Shown here: piece after piece, positions 1 through 5,294 of the stretch | Layout: each line of letters opens with the position of its first letter | Numbering within the stretch: position 1 is the stretch's first letter | NCBI GenBank assembly: GCA_934373455.1 | Contig: CAKRON010000107.1 | Span: 1-8,136, forward strand | Source: an uncultured Marvinbryantia sp. | GTDB lineage: Bacteria > Bacillota > Clostridia > Lachnospirales > Lachnospiraceae | Direction: 5' to 3' | Length of the DNA: 8,136 nucleotides | Translations under genes and position numbers: made by a program | The notes under the pieces: model-generated | What the model was told of the DNA's origin: nothing | Databases searched by the model: none | The model's input: only the letters and a program-made list of their open reading frames with translations

Positions 1-7
1 GGGGGAT

Positions 8-62
8 TGACTCCCACCACTGATACTAATTTGCTCCTCGCCACCTAAAGAGGTGGGAGTCA
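8..62. mobile_element. Nested inverted repeats, possible IS200/IS605-type element end
   Basis: An 11-bp perfect inverted repeat (TGACTCCCACC at 8-18, GGTGGGAGTCA at 52-62) encloses a second, mutually exclusive hairpin, CCACCT-AAAG-AGGTGG at 41-56. No T-run follows on either strand, so an ordinary intrinsic terminator is unlikely. IS200/IS605 elements carry subterminal hairpins of this kind (short stem, TAAAG/TTTAG-like loop, then GGGAGT) at the right end, and the TnpB guide RNA scaffold overlaps that end. The resemblance comes from memory of such ends, not from an alignment. Any transposase or TnpB gene would lie left of position 1 and cannot be seen. The alternative is a hairpin that merely ends the minus-strand gene at 86-547. 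Confidence 0.4.
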
Positions 63-85
63 TCTCACATCTGATATGATTACAA

Positions 86-547
86 TTATCTTTTTTCTTC
101 TCTGCGAAATATGAGTCTGAAAATCAGTCGAACCAATGGTCCGCAATAAAACATCTGATAACAGATTGCCATTGGGAAATTCATTGCCCATGTACGTATC
201 CACTCACCAAAAGACGGCTCTTTAAATAATACTGTTGCGATCAAGCTCATCGTCGGACACATAATACAACAGATACAGATAGATACAGCATAAGTGATAA
301 ACTGTGGTCTGTCTGTTGGTTTCATCACCGTAAACGCAAGTTTTCCCGCCAGTTTACTGACGACAAAAAACTCCAGAACAAACGCAATTGGTGCCATAAA
401 TACCAATTCATGCGTGGCTGCCAGAAATGTAAATCCATTTACAATTCCTCCCGTATTCAGCGCAACATTGTACACAATCATTCCGTACACCATGACGGTT
501 GCCATAATTGCAGTAAAAATTACATCTTCAAATTTTGTTTTTGGCAT
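86..547 (-). CDS. DUF2798-type small integral membrane protein
   Basis: This 153-residue protein has four predicted membrane helices at about residues 9-30, 48-68, 83-108 and 119-146, and a basic C-terminus (RLIFRREEKR). Its two halves look like a duplication: each starts with a helix rich in Met, Ile and small residues, as in DUF2798 proteins, whose function is unknown. The third helix is unusually Cys-rich (C91, C93, C94, C97), with further Cys at 129 and 135. The ATG at 547 is preceded by AGGAGGA and six T, an excellent ribosome binding site, but that site lies in a long hairpin (see 548-615). The gene is divergent from the response regulator at 751. I assign no substrate; membrane location is the only firm inference. 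The DUF2798 assignment is by sequence character, not by a profile search. Confidence 0.75.
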   Translation of the reverse strand: MPKTKFEDVIFTAIMATVMVYGMIVYNVALNTGGIVNGFTFLAATHELVFMAPIAFVLEFFVVSKLAGKLAFTVMKPTDRPQFITYAVSICICCIMCPTMSLIATVLFKEPSFGEWIRTWAMNFPMAICYQMFYCGPLVRLIFRLIFRREEKR

Positions 548-615
548 AAAAAATCCTCCTTATGATAACGTTAACTTCTTTCTGATTTCTGTGTTGTTCG
601 TTATCATCCGGAGGA
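548..615 (-). promoter_or_regulatory. Leader hairpin burying the Shine-Dalgarno, with U6 tail
   Basis: On the minus-strand transcript, TCCTCCGGATGATAACG (615-599) can pair with CGTTATCATAAGGAGGA (570-554). This gives 15 Watson-Crick pairs interrupted only by a tandem G-A mismatch, closing a 28-nt loop. The 3' arm contains the AGGAGG of the DUF2798 gene and is followed at once by six U (553-548) and then the AUG. The structure could hide the ribosome binding site, act as an intrinsic terminator, or both. It lies about 30 nt after the predicted transcription start. No known riboswitch class is recognised. Confidence 0.6.
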
Positions 616-652
616 TGTGCGTTTCCAATTAGTACCCAAATCAAACTTTGCC

Positions 653-681
653 ATAATATCATACTTTTTTTCAGGCTGCAA
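653..681 (-). promoter_or_regulatory. Promoter for the DUF2798 gene
   Basis: On the minus strand there is an extended -10, TGATATTAT, with the TATTAT hexamer at 658-653 (5 of 6 to TATAAT). Seventeen bp upstream is a weak -35, TTGCAG (681-676). Transcription would begin near 646, giving a leader of about 100 nt that contains the hairpin at 554-615. It is back to back with the response-regulator promoter. Confidence 0.5.
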
Positions 682-692
682 GTATTTTTTTA

Positions 693-721
693 TTCATTTT
701 CTTCATTTTCTGTTATATAAT
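693..721 (+). promoter_or_regulatory. Promoter for the two-component operon
   Basis: A perfect TATAAT lies at 716-721, with TTCATT (693-698, 3 of 6 to TTGACA) 17 bp upstream. Transcription should start near 728. A start there leaves almost no leader for an ATG at 736 but about 22 nt for the ATG at 751, which supports the downstream start for the regulator. Confidence 0.55.
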
Positions 722-750
722 AAAATCAACTTTTAATGGAGATTTTAATC

Positions 751-1482
751 ATGATTTTTGCACTTATCGACGATACCAAAGAGGACCGTGAAAAACTTCA
801 TATCTTGCTTACAGAATACGCCGCTTATCATTCTGGCGAATTGATTCTGCGCTGTTTTTCCAGTGGAGAAGAATTTTTAAAAAACTATCGTCCATGCCAA
901 TATGCTGCTGTATTTCTGGACATTTATATGAATGGTATGACCGGTCTTCAGACTGCTCAGATTATTCGAAAAACAGATGCCAGTCTTCCATTGATTTTCA
1001 TCACTTCCAGCCCAGAACATATGGCCGATGCTTTTCACTTTCATGCTTATGAATATGTTATCAAACCTTTTAACCGGAGCCGCATCTTCCAGTTGATGGA
1101 TGATCTGATGAAATGTACAACAAAGGCAGAAGCTTTTCTATCCTTTGTCGTAAACCGTGAATCACACAATATTTCCTACTCCGACATTCTGTTTGTTCGT
1201 TCTTCTGATCATTATGCAGAGATCCATACTCAACTTGGACATACTTATATTACTCGTATGAATTTTAGTTCTATCGCCGGACAACTAACAGATGATCCTC
1301 GTTTTCTGCTGATCATACGCGGCATTCTGGTAAATATGGACAAGATTGTTCGTTTTGCAGATCACTCCTGTTATCTTGAAAATTCAGTCCAGCTTCCTGT
1401 GAATGTCAGAAACAGCAAAAAAATTGAACAGATGTGGAAAAACTATATTTTTCAGAAAATACGTTCTGAACATACTATATAA
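751..1482 (+). CDS. LytTR-family response regulator (AgrA/ComE-like)
   Basis: This is a cytoplasmic DNA-binding response regulator of 243 residues. The receiver domain (about 1-122) has the acidic pair D7-D8, phospho-acceptor D57 in VFLDIYM, T85 in FITSS, Y102 and K105-P106. The LytTR domain (about 130-230) shows ISYSDILFVRSSDHY, the RGILVNMDKI strand and PVNVRNSKKIEQ. I choose the ATG at 751 over the in-frame ATG at 736: the protein then begins MIFALIDD, as receivers normally do, and GGAG (738-741) sits 9 nt before it, while 736 has no ribosome binding site. The partner kinase follows after 11 nt. LytTR regulators bind pairs of roughly 9-bp direct repeats with 12-bp spacers; a candidate pair lies at 3531-3563. 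Family is certain, target genes are not. Confidence 0.93.
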   Translation: MIFALIDDTKEDREKLHILLTEYAAYHSGELILRCFSSGEEFLKNYRPCQYAAVFLDIYMNGMTGLQTAQIIRKTDASLPLIFITSSPEHMADAFHFHAYEYVIKPFNRSRIFQLMDDLMKCTTKAEAFLSFVVNRESHNISYSDILFVRSSDHYAEIHTQLGHTYITRMNFSSIAGQLTDDPRFLLIIRGILVNMDKIVRFADHSCYLENSVQLPVNVRNSKKIEQMWKNYIFQKIRSEHTI

Positions 1483-1493
1483 AGGAGGGCGCT

Positions 1494-2810
1494 ATGACAC
1501 TTTACAGTTATCTGGCAGAACTGACTTCTTATCTGCCTGTTCTTCCTGCAGTATTTTTATGTTATCTGCCTGTAAAAAATCAATTGAATTTTGAAAAGAA
1601 ACATATCTTTATTTACGTTTTACTTTCTTTTCTGTTCCTCGTTCCAACAGCCTCCTATTTAACCTGTCGCTATTCATTGAATGAAAATTTTCTTACTCTG
1701 CCTCTGCTGGTTCTGTTTTTTCTGTTATTTCATTTTACTATCCGTACCAGTTTCAGTCAGTCTCTGGCTGTTTTTGTCTTTGTGTGCGCACTCATTAGTT
1801 TTACATCCAACTTTACCAACGGTTACGATGCCATTCGTTATCCAGCCGCCACTGCTTTTGTAGCACGACTGGATACCAACCTGTTTCATTTTGTCCTTAG
1901 TCTGGCCACACTTCTTTTACTTGCGTGGCCTCTGTCACACTACGGAAGCTTTCTGATTGATTCTATTCCTGATTCAAACGTCTGGAATATGTCCGTTCTC
2001 ATCTCAGGCATTTTCCTGGGAATGAACATTCTGATTATCCCACACAAACATGAAACCCTCTATGTCAATCGCGTATTTTTCATATTTTGGTCATTACTTG
2101 TCATTGGATTAGCTTTAATGATGATGATCTATATTCTCTTCTATTTCATTGCAATCGGTATGCTGAATTCTGCCAGAATTTCTGAACGAAATCACTTTCT
2201 GGAAATGCAAGAAGCCCAATATCTGAAACAGTGCAAATATATGGAGGACACCGCACGTGCACGTCATGATTTCCGCCACACACTCCATACATTAAAAATA
2301 TTATCAGCCAAAGAAGATTTTTCTTCTCTGAATCAGTATTTGGATCGTTATCTGAACGAATTTCCCGTAAATGAGACTGTTTTTTACTGTAAAAATAATT
2401 CTGTAAATGCTTTGTTGAATTATCTTATTCCTTCTGCCCTGGAAGCCGATATTCACACTGATCTGAAAATCATTTTACCCGATTCTCTTCCAGTCAGTGA
2501 TATTGATCTGTGTAGTATTCTTGGCAATATCCTGGAAAACGCTATTAACGGATGTATGACAGTCTCCGCCGAGAACCGTAATATTCAATTATCTGTTATA
2601 ACTCGTCATGATACTTATCTTTATATTGTTGCCACCAATACATTTAATGGAATTGTGCGAAAAAACAACAGCCAGTACCTTACCACAAGACCCAACGGTC
2701 ATGGCATCGGTCTGACATCCATTCAGATCACTGTGGAAAAATATAACGGAACTGTACAATTCTCCAATGATGATTCCAGATTCTATGCAGATATCATGAT
2801 CCCAATATAA
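1494..2810 (+). CDS. GHKL-domain sensor histidine kinase (AgrC/VirS-like)
   Basis: This 438-residue membrane sensor kinase is the partner of the upstream LytTR regulator. The N-terminal half has about seven hydrophobic segments (roughly 7-25, 37-56, 66-83, 89-106, 129-148, 166-182, 195-223), as in peptide-sensing HPK10 kinases such as AgrC. A short helical linker leads to the H-box ARHDFRH, with H258 the likely phosphorylated histidine. The ATPase domain follows: SVNALLNYL (303-311), the N-box LGNILENAING with N345 and N349, and the G-box GHGIGL (402-407). No DxGxG box is obvious, which is normal for this family. The start has a strong AAAGGAGGG site. The pair is probably co-transcribed from the promoter at 693-721. 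No gene for an AgrD-type signal peptide or AgrB protease is visible beside it, so the ligand is unknown. Confidence 0.92.
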   Translation: MTLYSYLAELTSYLPVLPAVFLCYLPVKNQLNFEKKHIFIYVLLSFLFLVPTASYLTCRYSLNENFLTLPLLVLFFLLFHFTIRTSFSQSLAVFVFVCALISFTSNFTNGYDAIRYPAATAFVARLDTNLFHFVLSLATLLLLAWPLSHYGSFLIDSIPDSNVWNMSVLISGIFLGMNILIIPHKHETLYVNRVFFIFWSLLVIGLALMMMIYILFYFIAIGMLNSARISERNHFLEMQEAQYLKQCKYMEDTARARHDFRHTLHTLKILSAKEDFSSLNQYLDRYLNEFPVNETVFYCKNNSVNALLNYLIPSALEADIHTDLKIILPDSLPVSDIDLCSILGNILENAINGCMTVSAENRNIQLSVITRHDTYLYIVATNTFNGIVRKNNSQYLTTRPNGHGIGLTSIQITVEKYNGTVQFSNDDSRFYADIMIPI

Positions 2811-2812
2811 AC

Positions 2813-2836
2813 AGGGCATATCTTGCGATATGCCCT
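2813..2836. terminator. Hairpin terminator between convergent genes
   Basis: AGGGCATATC (2813-2822) pairs perfectly with GATATGCCCT (2827-2836): 10 bp closing a 4-nt loop. Read on the minus strand the loop is C(GCAA)G, a stable GNRA tetraloop, and the tail is GTTTATATT. Neither strand has a clean U-run right after the stem, so termination efficiency is uncertain. It sits between the kinase stop and the stop of the secreted-protein gene, so it may serve both. Confidence 0.55.
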
Positions 2837-2871
2837 ATATGCCCTGACATGCCCTATCATGCCCTATCATG
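2828..2871. repeat. Tandem ATGCCCT repeats beside the hairpin
   Basis: ATGCCCT occurs four times, at 2830-2836, 2839-2845, 2849-2855 and 2859-2865, with periods of 9, 10 and 10 bp. The unit drifts from ATATGCCCT to GACATGCCCT to ATCATGCCCT, with a partial ATCATG at 2866-2871. The first copy is the 3' arm of the terminator hairpin, and the single inverted copy AGGGCAT (2813-2819) could pair with any of the four. The array looks like slippage growth of a terminator arm. Four copies without 20-40 nt spacers exclude a CRISPR array. Confidence 0.85.
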
Positions 2872-2880
2872 TACTTCTTT

Positions 2881-3462
2881 TTATGCTTCAGTTTCTGTCT
2901 CTTCTTCTGTTTCGCTTTCACTGAAGGACATGAAGATATTTAAAGCAATCTTCTGCTGTTCTTCCGTTTCCAATGGTCCAACGAGAATTGTATACATATT
3001 GCCGCTCTCTCCGACAAATGCAATACCACTTACATTTTCTTCCCCATCAAAACCAACTGCACTGATGCCGTTGATCTCAGCATCTGCCAGTCCTGTAAAT
3101 CCTTCAGATTCCAATGCTGTCTTCACTGCTTCGAGTTCTGCCTTGGTTCCCATTTCTTCAGCGGTATTACAGGTGATCGCCATAGACATTTTTCCATCTG
3201 GACTGTTCAGCGCGTATACCATATTATCAGATCCTTCTGTATCAGCTTCTTCCCAGTCAGTTGGCAGATAAAGGTCAAATCCATAATCAAATGCAAACCA
3301 TTCTCCCTCATATACGTCCGGATCAATGTCTTCATAAGACCATACAATTGTATCTTCGCTCTGCGCTTCTGTCTCAGTTTCTGCTTCTGCAAATACCGGC
3401 ATGGTTCCTCCAAACACCATCATTCCCGCCATCAAAAGGGCAATTACTTTCTTTTTCATCAT
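2881..3462 (-). CDS. Secreted acidic protein of unknown function
   Basis: This 193-residue protein has a clear signal peptide: MMKKK, a hydrophobic core of about residues 6-19, and a likely cleavage after VFA (residue 25). There is no lipobox Cys, so it should be released or wall-associated rather than a lipoprotein. The mature N-terminus (AETETEAQSE) and the C-terminus (SESETEEETETEA) are both Glu/Thr-rich and look like flexible tails. Between them lies a small domain containing YGFDLYLPTDW, MSMAITCN, FVGESGNMYTILVGPLE and FMSFSES, resembling the short alpha/beta domains of clostridial secreted proteins. I do not recognise a named family. The first ATG is preferred because GGAG (3476-3473) lies 10 nt upstream, against 13 nt for the second. 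It converges on the kinase gene and may be controlled by that system (see 3531-3563). Confidence 0.85.
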   Translation of the reverse strand: MMKKKVIALLMAGMMVFGGTMPVFAEAETETEAQSEDTIVWSYEDIDPDVYEGEWFAFDYGFDLYLPTDWEEADTEGSDNMVYALNSPDGKMSMAITCNTAEEMGTKAELEAVKTALESEGFTGLADAEINGISAVGFDGEENVSGIAFVGESGNMYTILVGPLETEEQQKIALNIFMSFSESETEEETETEA

Positions 3463-3495
3463 AGTCTTACGACTCCTTTCTCTCTTTTGACTAAT

Positions 3496-3523
3496 ATTTT
3501 ACATTTTTAATTTGATTTTTCAA
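3496..3523 (-). promoter_or_regulatory. Promoter for the secreted-protein gene
   Basis: On the minus strand TTGAAA (3523-3518, 5 of 6 to TTGACA) and TAAAAT (3501-3496, 5 of 6 to TATAAT) are separated by 16 bp in AT-rich DNA. Transcription would start near 3489, leaving a leader of about 27 nt with the ribosome binding site AAAGGAGT. Confidence 0.55.
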
Positions 3524-3530
3524 GCAAATT

Positions 3531-3563
3531 GTCGTAAGTGGAGTCAAAAGTGACGTAAACGGC
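3531..3563 (-). promoter_or_regulatory. Candidate LytTR regulator site (21-bp spaced direct repeats)
   Basis: On the minus strand GCCGTTTACGTC (3563-3552) and TCCACTTACGAC (3542-3531) match at 8 of 12 positions (consensus CCnnTTACGnC) and are exactly 21 bp apart. Known LytTR sites (AgrA, ComE) are two roughly 9-bp direct repeats separated by 12 bp, i.e. the same 21-bp period, placed just upstream of -35. Here the proximal repeat ends 7 bp before TTGAAA. The upstream copy fits the AgrA consensus better than the downstream one. The match is by eye and the regulator is inferred from its proximity. Confidence 0.4.
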
Positions 3564-3587
3564 AGGATTGCAGAGACATGATTGAAC

Positions 3588-4433
3588 CTATCTTTTTCTC
3601 CCCAACTCCCAGAATGCTATCGCACTTGCTGCTGCCACATTCAGGGAATCTACTCCATGAGACATGGGAATCTTCACTGTATAATCACACTTTGCCATTG
3701 TCTCAGGCGCTAGTCCTTCGCCTTCCGTCCCAAGAATAACCGCCAGTTTTTCTTCCGAAAGAAGTTTGGAATCATCAATCGTCACCGAGTCATTGCGAAG
3801 AGCAAATGCTGCTGTAGAAAATCCTGCTTCTTTTAATATCTCCATGCCTTTTTGGGGCCATGTAATCTTTTTATCCAGTATTGTCCATGGAATCTGAAAT
3901 ACCGTTCCCATGCTCACACGAATTGCCCTCCTGTAAAGTGGGTTACTGCATCCGGACGTCAAAATCACCGCATCCATGTTCAGCGCTGCTGCCGAACGAA
4001 ATATTGCACCCACATTTGTAGGATTTACTACTTCTTCCAAAATGGCAATTCTTTTGGCTTTCCTGCAGACCTCTTCTATTGACAGAAGTCTTGGGCGGCA
4101 CATTGCACATAGCATTCCTCGTGTCAATGCAAACCCTGTAAGCTGTGTCAGTACATCAAATTCTGCTGTATATATTGATATTTCACCGCATCTTTCCAAT
4201 ACATCCCGCACTTCTTTTGTGTCATTTTCAATCTGTCTTTTTTCCACCAGACAGGATATTGGCACACATCCGGCATCCATTGCTCTCATGATCACTTTGG
4301 GACTCTCTGCAATAAATATTCCCTTTTCCGGCTCTGCTCTGTTCAACAGCTGGTTTTCTGTCATTCTGGCATATACATCCAGTTCCGGTGCATCAAAATC
4401 TGTTATTTCTATAATATTATCTGTATTTTTCAT
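3588..4433 (-). CDS. TrmH/SpoU-family RNA 2'-O-methyltransferase
   Basis: This 281-residue SPOUT-class enzyme transfers a methyl group from S-adenosylmethionine to a ribose 2'-OH in tRNA or rRNA. All three SpoU motifs are present: motif 1 NPTNVGAIFRSAAALN (137-152) with the conserved N and R, motif 2 AVILGTEGEGL (231-241), and motif 3 IPMSHGVDSLNVAAASAIAF (255-274). The region before about residue 115 is the substrate-binding N-terminal extension seen in TrmH-family proteins. An in-frame ATG exists at 4472, but the ATG at 4433 is preferred: AGGAAG lies 9 nt before it, and the overlap with the upstream nuclease gene falls from 56 to 17 bp. That overlap suggests co-transcription and perhaps translational coupling. 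The exact target nucleotide cannot be read from sequence. No terminator is visible after the stop, so transcripts may run into the secreted-protein gene. Confidence 0.9.
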   Translation of the reverse strand: MKNTDNIIEITDFDAPELDVYARMTENQLLNRAEPEKGIFIAESPKVIMRAMDAGCVPISCLVEKRQIENDTKEVRDVLERCGEISIYTAEFDVLTQLTGFALTRGMLCAMCRPRLLSIEEVCRKAKRIAILEEVVNPTNVGAIFRSAAALNMDAVILTSGCSNPLYRRAIRVSMGTVFQIPWTILDKKITWPQKGMEILKEAGFSTAAFALRNDSVTIDDSKLLSEEKLAVILGTEGEGLAPETMAKCDYTVKIPMSHGVDSLNVAAASAIAFWELGRKR

Positions 4434-5208
4434 AATCTGCTGCTTCCTTATTCTCTCCTGTACGATAATCAATCTCTATTCCCGGCTGAACGTTGTAAAC
4501 ATACACGTGAAAACGCACACCTTCCCCCTGATCTTCCACAGACTCTGCTTCCATCTCCACACCAGATGCCACCAGATTCAATCCGTCAAAAATCGGTGTT
4601 ACACGATATAATACATGACCATCTGTCTGGTGCACATAATCTGCTACTTCATTCTCAAAAGGCAACATTCCTTCCACATTCATATACCTGGTTCCGGTAA
4701 TCAGATTTTTTTCATTGGCATTTTCGCCCGCCAGCTGAAATCCGATCAAATGACAGCGATTATACAAAGATTCCTGATCTACAATATCATATTTCTTATT
4801 TTTCCATCCGGTTGGATGAACTTCCTGTATACTCTGTCTTTTTTCTGTCGGCATCAAATCCTCGCAAATATTGGCATAGGCGACACCACACCTGCCCAGC
4901 ACATCCAGGTCACTATATATCTCAAACGGTGTAGTGGTAAAATCTTCCTCGGAAAAATCAGGAATATTATCATTGATGATCACATACGGTTCTCCGTCAT
5001 ATTCCGGTATCTCATCCAGAGAAATTGTCGGCTCTCTGGTAATACTTTCATAAACCCCGATTGCAAACTGCTGCAGTTTTTCTGCCTGTTCCGGCGCCAA
5101 TGCCAGAACACTGCATACAGCAAGCAGCAAAATTTTCAAAAGAGGATTCCTTATTTTCTTTTGTTTTTTCTTATGACAGTTTTTTCTATAATGCTTCTTT
5201 TGCTTCAT
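4417..5208 (-). CDS. DNA/RNA non-specific endonuclease, EndA-like, membrane-anchored or secreted
   Basis: This 263-residue beta-beta-alpha-metal nuclease resembles pneumococcal EndA (the DNA-entry nuclease). It starts with a very Lys/Arg-rich cytoplasmic segment (1-25) and one hydrophobic helix (about 25-38), so it should be anchored in, or exported across, the membrane. The catalytic region YNRCHLIGFQL (149-159) carries the presumed general base H153, in place of the usual DRGH. Then come NEKNLITGTRYMN (165-177), with N168 and N177 matching the metal-site and catalytic Asn of EndA, and a C-terminal YNVQPGIEIDYRTGE (238-252) that matches the EndA end closely. The ribosome binding site is AGGA, 7 nt before the ATG. 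It probably degrades extracellular DNA for nutrients or uptake; no competence genes are visible here. It is followed by the TrmH gene, overlapping by 17 bp. Confidence 0.88.
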   Translation of the reverse strand: MKQKKHYRKNCHKKKQKKIRNPLLKILLLAVCSVLALAPEQAEKLQQFAIGVYESITREPTISLDEIPEYDGEPYVIINDNIPDFSEEDFTTTPFEIYSDLDVLGRCGVAYANICEDLMPTEKRQSIQEVHPTGWKNKKYDIVDQESLYNRCHLIGFQLAGENANEKNLITGTRYMNVEGMLPFENEVADYVHQTDGHVLYRVTPIFDGLNLVASGVEMEAESVEDQGEGVRFHVYVYNVQPGIEIDYRTGENKEAADYEKYR

Positions 5209-5248
5209 ACTTCATTCCTGTCTCATATTCTCAAATCATCTATTCTTC

Positions 5249-5286
5249 AAAAAAAGACCGTGCTTTTTATATTCAAAAACACGATC
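5249..5286 (-). terminator. Intrinsic terminator after the radical SAM gene
   Basis: On the minus strand GATCGTGTTTTT (5286-5275) pairs with AAAAAGCACGGTC (5268-5256) over 12 bp, including two G-U pairs, with a 7-nt loop. Seven U follow directly (5255-5249). It starts 8 nt beyond the radical SAM stop and closes the pdxY-radical SAM unit. The wobble pairs become C-A mismatches on the plus strand, so it is directional. Confidence 0.85.
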
Positions 5287-5294
5287 CCTTTCTT

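Noticed and set aside
661..691. ATACTT/AAGTAT inverted repeat followed by T7 upstream of the regulator
   Set aside because: The arms are 6 bp and AT-rich with a 13-nt loop; too weak for a terminator, and it overlaps the two divergent promoters.
736..750. Upstream in-frame ATG of the response regulator
   Set aside because: It has no ribosome binding site and lies about 8 nt from the likely transcription start; the GGAG needed for the ATG at 751 overlaps it, and receivers normally begin close to the first beta strand as in MIFALIDD.
2589..2819. 76-codon minus-strand frame under the kinase
   Set aside because: It is antisense to the GHKL ATPase domain, starts inside the terminator hairpin region and has no ribosome binding site.
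2828..2871. CRISPR-like array
   Set aside because: The repeated unit is 7-10 bp with no unique spacers; it is a simple tandem repeat.
4434..4472. Longer 294-residue start for the TrmH-family gene
   Set aside because: It would overlap the nuclease gene by 56 bp and has only a weak site in front; the ATG at 4433 has AGGAAG at good spacing.
3976..4611. 211-codon plus-strand open frame
   Set aside because: It is antisense to the TrmH and nuclease genes and shows no domain or start signal.
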